Shown here in pieces: positions 1-12,057 of a stretch of DNA of 64,000 nucleotides. The translations under genes and the position numbers were made by a program. The notes below the pieces were generated by a model. That model was not told the DNA's origin, searched no databases, and was given only the letters and a program-made list of their open reading frames with translations. Numbering within the stretch: position 1 is the first letter of the stretch; each line of letters opens with the position of its first letter. This stretch comes from Copromyces sp. CBS 386.78 (lineage: Eukaryota; Ascomycota; Sordariomycetes; Sordariales; Sordariaceae). The DNA lies in contig MU839089.1 in the NCBI GenBank assembly GCA_030685235.1, forward strand, positions 481,800 through 545,799, given 5' to 3'.

Positions 1-28
1 GCCAAAAATTTTTTTTTTTTTTTTTTTA

Positions 29-60
<32 letters not shown>

Positions 61-91
61 AAATTTGTTTTATTTTTTTTTTTTTAAAATT

Positions 92-140
<49 letters not shown>

Positions 141-362
141 AAAATTCGCTCCTAGCCCAGCACGCTCTGAACGCCTCGCCTCGCTTCATATCCATATGCC
201 ATTCCATATTCCCAAAAAAAAAAAAGAAAAAAAAAAAAAACCTTCCCAATTCAGCAAATATCCTTTCTCCAAAAACCAAACACAAACTCCCAAAGAAACC
301 CGCCGTATTCCACATAATCCAAACCCAATAATCCAGCCTTCCTTCCTTGCTTCCCGTCGGGA
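1..362. other. Homopolymer-rich window start, likely low-quality contig end
   Basis: The first ~140 bases are almost entirely runs of T and A with only a few other bases, and further A runs follow near 210-240. Nothing here looks like a gene. The composition is unlike the rest of the window, where homopolymers are isolated, and it resembles the degraded sequence next to the gap at 46.3 kb. From about 140 onward it becomes ordinary DNA and probably holds the 3' untranslated region of the permease gene that ends at 363 on the minus strand. Confidence 0.6.
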
Positions 363-2483
363 CTAACAAAAAAACCGATAAACCCTCTTCCACCTCGGCC
401 ACCCCTCCACCTCCTCCCTCTCCATGCTCTTCAACACCGTCAGATTAACATCCCTCCTCCGTCCCGTATCCAAATCCATGTCCGCGCTCCTGACCACCCT
501 GGTCCTGAACCAAAGCTTATGGCACAAATAAAACGCCCCCACAATCGGCACACAAAGATACTGCAAGAAAAAAGTCTGCGCCACCTGACTGGCACTAGCA
601 TGTTCCGAGTCCTGGTTATCGGTGAAGGTGACGATGGGGAACGCCGCAGTCCAGAACTGGGCTATCAGCACAAACACGTTCAGCCCGAGGCCGACGTAGG
701 AGCCGGCCACGCCCGCTTGCGCAGTGAATGATAGCTGGGAGAGGGAGCGTCCGCGGGAAGCCCAGGCGCGGCGGAAGCGGATGTGGCAGAGGCAGATGGA
801 GCCCCAGGTGAAGATCGAGGAGAGACCGGAGACGGCGAGGAGCCAGTTTAGCACGTCGGCTTGGATTTCGAGGTCGGCTAGGTAGCCTATTAGGCCTACC
901 AGGGCTGCAAACAGGATGGCGAAGAGGGGACGGCCTTTGCGGTCGACGTAGGAGAGGATTTGCGGGGCCTGGCGCTGGTCGGCTAGGGCGGCTAGGGTTC
1001 GTGACGAGCCGAAGACGGCCGAGTTTCCAACGGACAAAACGGCGATGAGGATCACCGCGTTCATGATGCCGGGAAGGATCTTGATGGAGGCGGACTCGAT
1101 GGCTATGACGAAGGGGGAGTGGGAGGCGTCAGACACGGAATACGATTCCTTCTTTTTGCCGGGGGAGTTGTTTCCTAAAAGACGGGGGTGGTTATAAGGT
1201 ACTATGAGGCCTATCAGGGTCAGGGAAACGATGTAGAAGACGGTGATGCGCCAAAAGACTTGTTTGATGGCTGTCGGTAGGGATTTGCGCGGGTTGGCGG
1301 TTTCGGCGGCTGCTAGACCGACGAGTTCGGTCCCGGTGAAGGCGAAGGCTGCTGAGACAAAGACGGAGCAGAGACCCTTGAAGCCGTTGTGGAAGGCGCC
1401 GGGGTCGGTCCAGTAGCGGCCGCCTATGTAGCCGGTGCCAGTGGTGCCTTGGGCTTCGTCGGCGGGGAAGCCGCCTATGTTGATTACGGCTGCGAGGATG
1501 CTGGGGGATGTTAGGCCGAGATAAAGAAGGGGGGAGAAATGGGGATGCATACATGAAGCCGATGACGGCGGTGATTTTGACAAGGGAAAAGACGAACTCG
1601 GCTTCACCGTAGCCTTTGATGCCGAAGAGGTTGATGATTATGACGACGATTAGGAAGACGGTGATGAAGATGGCTTTGTTGAGTTGGTCGTTCCAGTAGC
1701 CGATGGTGATGGAGGCTGCTACGAGTTCGAGTGGTAAGACTGTTAACCATTGAAGGGCGTAACTGATGGTGTTAGTTTGTAGTCTAGGCCGATGCTGATA
1801 GAAAGGGAGTCTTACTTCCATCCCATGGCAAATCCCCATGCTGGATCAAGGAATCTCGTCGAGTATGACGAGAAGGAACCGGCAACGGGAAAGGCAACGG
1901 CCAGTTCACCGAGAGCTTGGATGGTACACCAAAGCATGATACCGACGAAGGCATATGCGATGATGAGAGCGGCTGGTCCTCCTAGGAAGAGACATTTGCC
2001 CGAAGCCACGAACAAACCGGTGCCTGGTATGGTCAGTAACGCCAATGCTGACTTTTGACAGGAAAAAGACATACCAACTGAACCACCAATAGCAATCATC
2101 TGCAAGTGTCTCCCCTTTAGCTCTCGGGCAAGGCTGGAGTTGGCGGTTCTGACGTTGGCAGCGTGTAAATCAAAGTAGTGGCTTGCACGGTTCTGTTCTC
2201 TCGGAATCTGGTCACCATCTCGGTATTGCTCAGGATGACCATGTCCATAGATGCCATGAGTGGATATTCGCCGGCGGGGGTCTCGTTTGAACGAGTCGAT
2301 GAATCTTCGCAACGGAGCATCTTGGCCATGTCGACCCCGTGCCCAGGCCGGAACCTGGCCGACTCCCAAGGGTTCCCGGATACTCTCCGAAATTCCCTGG
2401 GCAAAGGAATCTCCGCCGCCGTTGCTGCCGTAAGCGGCCATTTCTATGTCGGTGGGCATGGTGTCTCGCTTTTTGGGTTTCAT
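363..2483 (-). CDS. Amino-acid permease (YAT/APC family)
   Basis: Plasma-membrane proton-coupled amino-acid importer of the fungal amino-acid permease family. Four exons: 2483-2075, 2023-1816, 1762-1553 and 1500-363, with introns of 51, 53 and 52 bp that all carry GTATG/GTAAG donors and CAG acceptors. The joined frame is 654 aa. After a ~120-residue hydrophilic N-terminus comes the first-helix signature, read across intron 1 as IAIGGSVGTGLFVASGK. It is followed by GWNYALQW (across intron 2), then INIGGFP, AFAFTGTELVGLAAAET and NPRKSLPTAIKQVFWRI, all typical of this family. Twelve membrane segments are expected. The C-terminal tail is short and basic/acidic (MEREEVEGWPRWKR). ATG 2483 is the first in frame; an alternative ATG at 2459 would remove eight residues. 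Substrate specificity cannot be read from sequence. It is the outermost gene, followed only by poor-quality sequence. Confidence 0.93.
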
Positions 2484-4005
2484 CCTATCGTTGGCTGATG
2501 ATGATGCTGTTGTTGCTTGACAATCGTTTATTCGGGCGTTGTGACTTCATTCTCTCACTACACAGGCGCCCAATATCATGCCGTCCTATCACAAGTGAGT
2601 CCCTCGCGGCTGACTGGTCTATCGTCCGGTTGAGATGGAGATTTGGTGAGGTCGCGTGACAGTCCGTATAGTCTTGAGATTTCCATGGACTGGAAAGAGA
2701 AAAGAACTTGAAGATCCTGAAAGTGAAAAAAGATATGAGTGAGAAAAGACCAAAAAAAAGCAGCCATCAAAAGCTCAGCTCAGCTCAGGCCTCGGCCAGA
2801 ACAGGAAGCGTTGGGTCTCGGCCGCTTCTGGATGCAACATGGGTGATCGGTGAGCGAGCCCGTATCTCATTGGTGACAAAGGAACGGCGAGGTACCTTTC
2901 CAGTGAATTGTCATTCGGCGGATTGCGGCACAACTGAAAATGAGCTTAGAGTAAAAGAAGATGATAAGAGGCGGGGGTCCATTGGAAGATTCCTTGATAT
3001 TGTGAAAAATAAAGTTTCCTCGATCAAGAGGTAGTAGGTACATGACCGACGGGAATCCTGGGGAACCACATCCACTGCGACAATCCCACAAACACCCCTG
3101 AAGGTCCCGCCGACCATGCCCCGGACAGGTCCACTTTAGCGCTCTTAGCGTTCGATTACCCGCGTGCGGGGGGGTTGTGGAGTTAAACCGTGGGGTCGAC
3201 TCTTTAACATTTTCTTCTCAAAGGGGGTGCAAAGAACATTGGATATACCAACTGTGGTGCCTCTTTTCACACAAGTTCTGCCTGGATGTCACCTGCAACT
3301 AAGGTACCTACGTAGGTATTCAGCCTTCTCACCTCTTCTTTTACAACAAACAGGATACAAACTCGGATCCAACAATCCGGGTGCGGCACATTCAACAAGC
3401 CCGACAATCTCGAATCCCCCATCCTTTTCAAGCCTATCGTCATCTTTCCGAAATTGGATACCTGGGGGTACATGACTATATCAGTCCTTTTCCCCTTTTT
3501 CCATATCCATCTCTCCCCCTGGGGATTTCTCTTTGGTTCCACTCACCTCGGGATCCTGCCCCTGTTTACCTCCAGAATACCATTCGGGTCGGAGCTATGT
3601 TGCCGGATCACTACCGTTAACGTTGACAGTGCCACCAAAAAAAAAAAAAAAAGCGCCTTGCCGTGCCCATTTCGTGGTCATCATCCAATCATTAATCAAA
3701 TACCACCCATACTTGTCCTCATAAAGATGATGAAGATGTCAGCCAAGTGTCACACCAAGCTCACCAAGCTCACCAAGCTTTACCCAGATACTGTAGCCAG
3801 AATAAGCCAGCCAGACAGACACACGCCTTATCTTGAATGGATGAGGACAGCGCACAAAGAAGCATGCATGCATCTACAACAATGACCATCTTTTGCTACA
3901 GTATTTCCAAAACTTCTATCCATATCCAAATCCAAATCCCAACCCTTAACCTCTCTCTCCGAAGCCCACACTACATATGCCAAATTTCCTGTTAAAAAAC
4001 TTGCA
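2484..4005. other. Intergenic, no gene seen
   Basis: This lies between the 5' end of the permease and the 3' end of the next minus-strand gene. It holds the permease promoter. There is a palindromic motif around 3301-3320 (AGGTACCTACGTAGGT), a run of A at ~3637-3652, and three tandem copies of a 9-base ACCAAGCTC-like unit near 3754-3780. Open frames here are short and show no family resemblance. Confidence 0.6.
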
Positions 4006-5306
4006 TCAAAACCCATAAAACTCCCTAACCCTCGCCAACCTCCCCACGCCCTCTCCATACCCCAAAAACTCACAAAGCATCCCTCCCTCTTCAAACACCC
4101 TCCGCATCTCTTCCAACTCTACCGCTTCCTTTCCACTTCCGGGCAACATCTCAGACCCCTCTCCATCCTCCTCCCCCTCCTCCTCCTCCTTATTTCTTCT
4201 TCCCCTCCACTGCCCTCGCCCTCTTATGCACTCATCTTCCAGAGACGGGACAGACGCGCCGCCGGGGACAAAGCCAAGGCATGACTGGGAACTGGCCGAC
4301 AGAGGAAGAGGAGTGGGCACAACAGCAAAAGCAACGGTTTCAGCCCACGATAAAAGCCAGTACATGTTCCGTGCCGTATGCAGCTCTATGCTGTCCGTGT
4401 CGTGCAGGCGGAGCGATTGCGCGCGCGACCAGAGGAGGGTGCAGATTTGGGAGATGTTGGGGAGGAGGAGGGAGGTTATCTCTTCTTCATGATGGAACCG
4501 GGATGCAGACGCTGTTTTGGTGGTGCGCTGTGGGCGTGGGCGTTTACCTTTCCCTCTGTGCCGGTGCCGTCGCCGTGAGCTTAAATGTGGGGGTGGTGGT
4601 GGCGGTGAAGGCGAGGAGGAGAATGGAGAGGACCCGGAATTGGAACTGGAACTGGACCTGGAACTGGAACTGGGCCTCCAAGAGCCGTGACGGGTTTGAA
4701 CTTTCCGCTTCCTCCTCCTCGCCTTTCTTTTAAGTCTAGACGCGGACCGGCGGCTCTCTCCCGACTCGCGAGGAACGGTGTGTGTATCAGTACCAGTACC
4801 AGGGGCAGGATCACCGCCGCCCCCGCCCCCGCGAACCCCCCTGTTTACACAATGAGCGCGGATATACCGCTTACTAGCCTCAAGACAAGTGTCTTGCACC
4901 ATTTGGATGGCTTGCTGGTATTGCTCTATCTTCTCTTTCTCTTGAGAAGCCTCTTGAGAAGCCGACAGTGACGGCGTGGATTTGGATTCATGAACAGATG
5001 ACGCCCACGATGTTGATGCTTGTGCTTGTGAAACGGGGTGACACCACTCACGATCACGATCCTGATCGGTATATGGGAGGTAAGGTGGTGAAGTCCGATG
5101 GGTACATGTATTGCTGGGTGCGGGTGCGTCGGGACGATCCTGGACCTGGCCACAACTATAGCTGTTACTGTTACTGTTACTTGTGTAGCTGTTTTCATAA
5201 TGGCTGCTTACTTCACCTTCTTCACTGCTGCCGCCTGACACGGAGATGGTTGTCCATCCATTTTCCTGTTCCTGCTCCTCACACGAGCCACGATATTGCT
5301 CCTGCT

Positions 5307-5343
<37 letters not shown>

Positions 5344-6867
5344 GGCACCTTGGGCCGGCGGAGTGTGCCCCTGATTACCACCACCACCAGCAGCTAAATT
5401 CCAAAACCCCTCCCCCTCCCCTCTTCGTTCCCTTTTCTCTTCCTCCCGATCGCCCTCCTTCTTCAACTGTACATCTCTATCCACCGCCGCCCTTGATGAT
5501 GAAGGCTGGTTTTGGGAAGAAACCATTCCAGTCCCAGTCCCGGTCCCGGTCCCTCTCCGATCTGGAGGAGTCTGGAACAAGAAACGACGAGGCGTCGGAA
5601 CTCGAGTCAAGGGGCTGATACTTCGTGATGATGACGGGAGATCATCATAGCCGTTGGAGGTCGTGATCGTGGTGGCATCGGGATGGGAATACATGGGAAT
5701 CCGAGCAAAAGTGGTTCGAGGTGAAGGGGAAAGGCCCGGTTCTTGCTTAATGACCGTTGCGGTATCTGTGTCTGCTGAAGCTGTGCGGAGGTTGCTGCTC
5801 CCGACGGCCGAAGTTGACGTTTTGCGTCTCTTTGATGAGCGAGGATGGGAAGAAATGGGCGTGGCGGCAAAGGTTTCTTCATCTTCGGTTTCGTCGTCTT
5901 CGTTTCTGCTTTTGTATTCATTTCTGGTTCCGGTTCCGGCGGTTCGGTTTTGCTTCCCATAGGGTCGCAGTAGATGAAAATATTTACCATCATCATTCTC
6001 GTCCACTTCCCAAGCACGAGCCCTCCTTCTTGTCTTCTTAGCCTTGGAACTCGAACTCGAACGGGAAGAAGATGGTCCATCCCACTTGATGGGTTTGAAG
6101 AGGCCCATCTTTGGCATTGGTGTTGGTTCCATTCCCATTCCCACATCCGTGCCCGTTCCCATCCCCATACTCGTACTCCTACTCAAGCCTGGAACCATCA
6201 TGGGCGCTATCACTCCTTCTCCTCTCTCTTCCCACACGCCATTGGCATTACCACTGCCTCTCTGTATCTTTTCGCCCTCCATCCCTTCCGTTGGCACCCG
6301 TCGTGGTTCCCACTTCTTCATCTTTCTCGGCATCGATACCAAAACAGGACCAGGTGATCCCTCCTCGTGCTTAACCTTAACCATCACTGTTGACTCGTCG
6401 GAGTCGCTCTCGCTGTTACTTCCCCTATCATCACCCAAGGACAACGCAGGCGGCACCATCTTCATTGTTGATTGCCGCTGCCGCTGTCGCTGACGTCTAT
6501 GCTCTTCAAACCCCGGTGCTGGTTCCGGCAGAAGGGGTTCTGGCAAGCTGGGTAGACTGGGCAAGTAAGTCGGAAAAGATTGCTGTTGCTCAACAGGCCT
6601 GGAAGGGCCGTAATCTATTACGTGGGGGTAAGGAAGTATCGTGGATGGCGTTGACTCGTTGCGCAACGAAGAGTGGGAAGAGCCCGAGGGAAGAAAGATG
6701 CTGGCGGTGGTGGTGTTGGCCGAGTTGTAGATGAAATCGCTTGGTGATGATGCCGGGGCGTAGTAGTAGTCTGCCAATTGTGGTTCTGGAACTGGAGCTG
6801 GGGGATACTGAGCATGTTGAGGGTGGTCAAAGTGGTTAAATGGTTGGTAGTAACTGTGTTGATCCAT
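4006..6867 (-). CDS. Large low-complexity hypothetical protein
   Basis: A single uninterrupted frame of 953 aa starting at ATG 6867 (MDQHSYYQPF, in an ACAAACC-ATG context). The frame stays open upstream to an ATG at 7014, but those 49 residues look like untranslated leader. I do not recognise a family. The protein is rich in Ser, Pro, Gln, Arg and Glu. It has basic stretches suited to nuclear import (KAKKTRRRAR, LKRKARRRKRK), a run of 12 alanines encoded by a CAG/CTG microsatellite, GTGTGTG and SSSRSSSSS tracts, and an acidic EEEEGEEDGEG tract near the C-terminus. The best-ordered part is C-terminal (about residues 770-840), around HHEEEITSLLLPNISQICTL and ARNMYWLLSWAETVAF, which looks like a helical folded domain. 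A nuclear regulatory role is plausible but is only inference from composition. It lies downstream of ARPC1 on the same strand. Confidence 0.75.
5308..5342. repeat. AGC trinucleotide microsatellite, codes for poly-Ala
   Basis: Eleven or more uninterrupted AGC units. On the minus strand they are read as GCT and encode the alanine run of the large hypothetical protein, ending in a short Gln pair. The tract is pure, so it is likely to vary in length between strains. Confidence 0.9.
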
Positions 6868-7534
6868 GGTTTGTTGTTTGGCTTCTGATGGTCCTTCTGA
6901 CCACAGAAGTAGGCAGGCAAGGTAAGGCAAGGCAAGTTGTTTGGATAGTCGAAAGAGCGCAAAGAGACGGAGACGGTTGAGTACTTGACAATTAGTTGAA
7001 GTCGGGAGGAGCAAAAGAAGGTAGATAAATAATCAACATGACAAAACACTGACATGAAGGTCAACAAGTAGTTCTCCCGATGCCAGAAAGCATTTTTATA
7101 TGCCTTTTATGGCATCCATCAACTACCTCCCACGAATCGGAATGCGTCCGGCAAGCCACGACCGGTAGGTAGTCAATGAATCGCTTTGTATATGTATGTA
7201 CCAGTAGTTGTGTCGACTGTGTGTCTGATCCATACACTCACACATCTTACGGTATCTAGCGGGCAGGTGGTCATGACAAACGGACAACTCACATGTTGAG
7301 AAGTGACATGGTGGATGGACAATCAATCACTTTTCGCGGATACCGGGAAGCACAGACAGGCTAAGGAAATCAAAGACCGGGAAAGCTATCCGGTGGAGGG
7401 CTGGGGATGACATTGATTCATTCTCAGCCATTCATTCTTACTCCATTAACATTAAATGTTACGCTTCGCTTGCTTCGGCTTTGGTTCCATAGGTGTGTCT
7501 GCGTAAATGCCTCTCTTTCAACAAGACCAGACAT
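6868..7534. other. Intergenic between two minus-strand genes
   Basis: It contains the leader and promoter of the 4006-6867 gene and the 3' untranslated region of ARPC1. No convincing coding sequence or RNA gene was seen. Confidence 0.6.
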
Positions 7535-8771
7535 CTAGGTGTGCCAGATGACGACTCTGCCGTCGACACCGCTCGCTGTGGTCAAAAGTTAGCATGAAAT
7601 CACAGGATAAAACACCAAAGAAAAAGAATACTCACAACTAAACTTGGTCACCCGTCCACCACTCTCCTCAAACGGCCTCAACATAGTAACCGTATTCTGA
7701 TGCACAGTCTTCAACTGCGTATCGTCCTTGGTTACCTTACCCTTCAGATCCATCTGCCTGAACATGTTCAAAGCAGACTCCTCCCTATCCTCCCCACCAA
7801 GACCGGGCCTTCCAGCCTTGACCTTCTCCAGCGTGCCGGCCAGCTGCCACCCCTGCTCGCCGCCCTGGAAGCGGAACGCCTCGCAATCGTATCCCGCAGC
7901 AATGATCTCCGTCTCTCCGTTCCAGAAGAGACTCATGAAGGGCAGAAGCTGCGTGTTGATGCTGATCACCGCCTTGGGCGGCTGCTCGGGCGCCGACGGA
8001 TAGACGACGGTAATAGAAGAATCATGCGCCGCGAACGCCAGGGCGTCTCCGCTCGGGCTAAACGCAACGGCATGTACCCATCCAGCAGAGTTGTTCAGGA
8101 ACTCGCCGCAGACCGTGTTGAAAGGCAAGCGCTCGCCCCAGGGGCTCGGCTCGGGACGCTGGTCGGTGCCCTTGATGAAAGCAGAGAACACGCGGGCGTG
8201 AGCGTCGGTGGAGCCGGCGGCGAGAAGGACCGAGTTGGGGTGCCACGCGACCGAGGTGATGGTCGACCGGATGGGCTTCTTCAGGTGCTTGGATACCCAC
8301 CAGTCGTTTTCCTCCTCGAAGTAGCAGATGGCAATGACGCGGTCGCCGGAGCCGACGGCGAACTTGGCTTCCGAGGGGGACCAGCGGACGAAGGTGGCGG
8401 CGCGGGAGATGCGGAGGAGCACGAGGGTGGGCTTGTAGCCGGTGGGAGAGGGTTCCCAGACGAGGGCGTTGCGGTCTGTAAGTTGGGGTGTTAGTTGCTT
8501 GCCATTGAGTCCCAGAGGTTTGGGTGGCTGAGTCGAAAGGGGGCCTACCCTGAGAACAGGTCACAATGCGCCCGGTGTTGGGAGCAATGTCGACACTGGT
8601 GACAAGCTTGTCATGGCCCTTGAGCTCATCCTTGAGCTTGAAGGCATTGCCGACTCTGCCGTAGAGGTCGACCTGGGTGTCGCGGGCAATGGCCAAGGTC
8701 TGGCGATCGGCCGAGAACGAGTGGTCGGCAATGGGGTGGTGGAAGAGATGGTGGACCTCGGGAGCAGCCAT
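7535..8771 (-). CDS. ARC40: Arp2/3 complex subunit 1 (ARPC1/p40), WD40 protein
   Basis: WD40 propeller subunit of the Arp2/3 complex, which nucleates branched actin filaments at the cell cortex and at endocytic sites. Three exons: 8771-8549, 8475-7636 and 7575-7535, with introns of 73 and 60 bp. The joined frame is 367 aa. It begins MAAPEVHHLFHHPIADHSFS. WD blades are visible at LKGHDKLVTSVDIAP, TCSQDRNALVW (across intron 1), ATFVRWSPSEAKFAVGSGD, ITSVAWHPNSVLLAAGSTD and VHAVAFSPSGDALAFAAHD. The last blade closes with SGVDGRVVIW in the 41-base final exon. The insert containing ALNMFRQMDLKG is the characteristic ARPC1 loop between the last two blades and separates this from other WD40 proteins. 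Length matches the family. Its promoter is shared with the divergent U1A/U2B''-like gene. Confidence 0.96.
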
Positions 8772-9340
8772 TGTGAATGATGTTGTAAGATAGGCGATAG
8801 GAGTATAGCTCTCTACTACCGCGCTCGGAATCGGGGACGGTGATGACGGAGAGTGGTGTTGGTTCGGTGGTGTCGGAGCCGGATGTTGTAAGTGGAAAGG
8901 GGGAGCTACTCTACCCGGGAACGGAAGAGCTCCGTAACCTGGAACTACAGCGGGCTGGACGCCTGAAATGAGGTCAGACCGCCAGGCTCCAGGGGAACCG
9001 TTGCGGCTGCGTAGTGGGGTTGGCTGCGGGTGACTGACGCCGCCAAGCGCGCTGCCGGCCGGGTCTGATCCACTTGTAGCAAGCTGCACCCACGCCCGTG
9101 GGGTTCGCCAATTGTTTGTAGGCTGGAGGCTGGCCGCTGCTGTCTCCAATTATTTTTGACCAGCAATTGTCGACGTCGCATGCGCCGCCGCGACTTGGAA
9201 TTCATCACTAAACATTGAACATCATACACCCACCCGGGCAACGACGAGACGATTGACGACTTTTACCCCAACCACGAGGCATCCACGACGTACTGAAAGT
9301 CTACGCGACGAAACACAACCCACATTTACACAACGCGGCA
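8772..9340. promoter_or_regulatory. Bidirectional promoter region (ARPC1 / snRNP RRM gene)
   Basis: A 569-bp interval between two divergent start codons, so both promoters and leaders must lie here. CCAAT pentamers occur at 9108-9112 and 9146-9150, and could bind the CCAAT-binding complex. No clear TATA box was seen. Transcription start sites are not determined. Confidence 0.6.
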
Positions 9341-9994
9341 ATGGCTACGCGTACTGCTGCTCCCCCCGCGGGCCTCCCGCAAAAGGTGGTCTCGAACCCG
9401 CCAAACCAGACCCTCTACGTCGCGAACCTCCCCTCAGCCAAGATCCAGAAAGACGACCTCCGCACAGCACTCTACATGCTCTTTTCCACCTACGGCCCCG
9501 TTCTCGATGTCGTCGCCCTCAAGACCATGAAGATGCGCGGGCAAGCACACATTGTCTACCGGGACATTCAGACAGCAACACAGGCGATGAGGTCACTTGA
9601 TGGGATGGAGTTTTTGGGCAGGAAAATGGTGGGCTATTACTATACCGATTGTTAGGCTATGGATGCTAACCCCGGCTTTGTCTAGAAAATCACCTACGCC
9701 AAGGGTCGCTCCAACATTATCGCCAAACTCGACGGCACTCTCGTGCCACCCAAGGCCGCCGCCGCCGTGGCCCTCACCACCGTCCAACAGAGCATCTTCA
9801 GTGCCCCCGTACCGGGCGCCCCTACTACGAATACTGAGAGTCCAGCACCACAAGGATCGCCAGCCAAGCCTCCTGGGACGGAGACAGCCACACCGGCAGT
9901 GGAGAACCGGGGAACGAAGCGGCCACGCGAGGACGAGGAAGAGGAGGAGAGCGATTCGGATGTTGCTATGGAGGAAGACAGCGACGAGGACTGA
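9341..9994 (+). CDS. U1A/U2B''-type snRNP protein (single RRM)
   Basis: Spliceosomal snRNP protein that binds a U1 or U2 snRNA stem-loop. Two exons: 9341-9628 and 9686-9994, with a 57-bp intron (GTGGGC donor, TGCTAAC branch site, TCTAG acceptor). The joined frame is 198 aa. The RRM occupies about residues 20-105. RNP2 is NQTLYVANLP, and RNP1 (the RGQAHIVY segment) is preceded by VVALKTMKMRG, as in U1A/U2B''. The RRM ends GMEFLGRKMKITYAKG across the intron junction. The C-terminus has a Pro/Thr-rich linker, a basic GTKRPRED patch and an acidic DEEEEESDSD tail instead of the second RRM of metazoan U1A, which fits the fungal single-RRM form (Msl1-like). U1A and U2B'' cannot be separated from this alone. 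Its stop lies 153 bp from the convergent ATG10 stop. Confidence 0.9.
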
Positions 9995-10147
9995 TGGACG
10001 TCCTCTGTGGCATTTGCTTCCAGTTTAAGATACCAGTTTGCGGTGGGAGGATATGATTAAACGAAGAGGGCGCAATGAGACGGGCCACCGAGACAAGGGC
10101 AACCAATATCGCCCAAAGTCTATACACGATAGGCTGTCCGCGCGTAT

Positions 10148-11283
10148 CTACTTACTCCAAGAGGATTCCAGTGCCATCTCCTTGGGGATCCAAAGGCCGA
10201 CACAGCCGCCGACGAGTCCAAGCCAAACCATCAGGTAGTTCTCGATCGAGACATTCTCAAAGGTCGACATGGCCTCGCCGAGGAGACAAGGGTGGACGAA
10301 GAAGGTGGGAACGCCAGTGATGGGATGATACTGTTTGTTTGGCCGAAATAATTCAAAAGAAGGGACATTCGTGTGTCAGTATAGGCACCTCTTTTTCTTG
10401 TTTCTTGCTTCTCATATCACCATCTCACATGTTTTCTCAACAAAGTCACAAAGAGCAAACCAGTTCAGCCCTAGTTAACTTTTTTCGTTTTCCAACAGCG
10501 AAAGAAAAGAAGAACAATTCTCCAAGAGACGGACGATACGAGATGAGAAGAGAAGAAGAACTTACATCAGCTGAAATACCACCCACGTTACCGACGGCGC
10601 GGCGAAGTCCATCCTTGAACTGATCCGGTACGAGACGTCGAAAGACGGTGTCCATGTTGAAGGCTGGTTCGTCCGCGGGTAGTCCGTTTAATGAAAACCA
10701 TAGACAAGGCGCTTGATATGTCGGATGAAGGTGTATTTCGTATGTGACGTAGCCGTAGGTTGTTGTCTTGGACTTGCAAGGTAAAATCATGGCCTTTTCA
10801 GTCACTGTCATATCAGCCTCCCATACTTCTTACCCCTTTCAAACATCAATCACACCCCTTTCACAACCTTACCCACTACAGTCATGGAGAAAAAGAAAAG
10901 AAAAAAAAAACACATACCTCATCATCATCCTCAACCTCCTCCATCCCACTCTCATCCCCCCGACCCATCCCCATCCCCATCCCCATCCCCTCCTCATGCC
11001 TTACAGCCGGCCCATCATCAAAACTCAGCCCATCCAAAAACTCGGACAACCCATCATCGTCCAGATTTGTTTCTAGCGGCCTGGTGATCTGAACAAACGT
11101 GCTGTATTCTGGATCCGAAGGCGAGACAAAGTGGGTGTTGAGCGCCGAGCGCACGCGCAGCTTCCATTGGCGCCGGAGCGGGCCGAGGGTGGCGCGGCTG
11201 TAGAGGCTGTCGAGGTGGTGGGCTGCTTCGGCGAATTCGGAGGGGGTGAGGTGGGGGTAGTTTTTTATTTGGGAAGAGTACAT
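10148..11283 (-). CDS. ATG10: Autophagy E2-like conjugating enzyme Atg10
   Basis: E2-like enzyme that transfers Atg12 to Atg5 during autophagosome formation. Modelled exons: 11283-10918, 10817-10566 and 10330-10148, with introns of 100 and 235 bp, giving 266 aa. The family signature sits at the start of the last exon as YHPITGVPTFFVHPC. The catalytic Cys is at about residue 221, after the conserved His-Pro. Exon 2 carries YGYVTYEIHLHPTYQAPCLWF, typical of the Atg10/Atg3 core sheet. Exon 1 encodes an acidic loop with a GMGMGMGMG dipeptide run. The first intron is uncertain: the GTATGT donor at 10917 is strong, but the acceptor that keeps frame (10818) follows GGGAG, while the better-looking GACAG acceptor (10805) would break the frame unless a weak GTGTTT donor is used. 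The 3' end converges on the snRNP gene; the 5' end is divergent from the mannosidase. Confidence 0.88.
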
Positions 11284-12057
11284 TTTGTTTGTTGACTGAG
11301 TAATAAGTGAGTCGAAGATGAGTGGATGAAGGAGTGTGAGATGTGGGTGGTGGTTTGAAGGCGGTGATGTGATGTGATGTTGAAGAGCGGGAGCGGGATG
11401 GATGGAGAAAGATTGCCGAATGTGGAATTGTGTCGGTTGTAGGGGTGAAGACACACCTAACCCTGATCCATTCATCATCTTACCCCTTTACAAAGAGCGG
11501 GGCCCCACAACTCCACGTCGTCGCGGGTCAAAGCTCAAGCTGTCCTTTTTGGCGGCGTCCCGTACGAGGTCAGCAAGGTTCTTGGCCTTTTTTGGATTTT
11601 AATCTCGTTATCTCGGAATGATATGAAAGCAATCACCACAAGGAACTTGCATTCGGCTGGTGTGGTTGAACATTAGTACGTATAAGTATAGGTGCATATG
11701 CCAGGTAATTCCCACCATGTAAAAGAGAAGAAGCAGCAGCTCCATCAACGTCTCCAATAAGGTCCGCAGCTTCTCCTTCCCTGTGCAGCCAGCTTGACCG
11801 CTCAAAGTTTTTGAAAGAAATCCTTCAAGGTGCATGTTGTCTGCTCCTCCCTATTTGACCCCAACTATTTGCTCTTCTTAAACGGTCTCAAAAGGACCAT
11901 TAATGAGGAACTATTGTCTCAGTCCATCTCACTCCAGCAACCTACCAAGCTCCCGTGGCCCAAAGCGCACTAACACCACCAAACACTAATCCCTCCCCAA
12001 TCCGGCCGATGCACTCTTCTGAAATATAGCGGCTCCCCCTGCACCTTCAGACCTAGA
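11284..12057. promoter_or_regulatory. Divergent promoter region (ATG10 / alpha-mannosidase)
   Basis: A 774-bp interval between the two divergent start codons that must contain both promoters and leaders. No distinct TATA box or repeated operator was seen. Short frames here have no family resemblance. Confidence 0.5.

Noticed and set aside
1..140. A/T homopolymers as a telomere or centromere edge
   Set aside because: There are no TTAGGG repeats, and the pattern matches degraded contig-end sequence.
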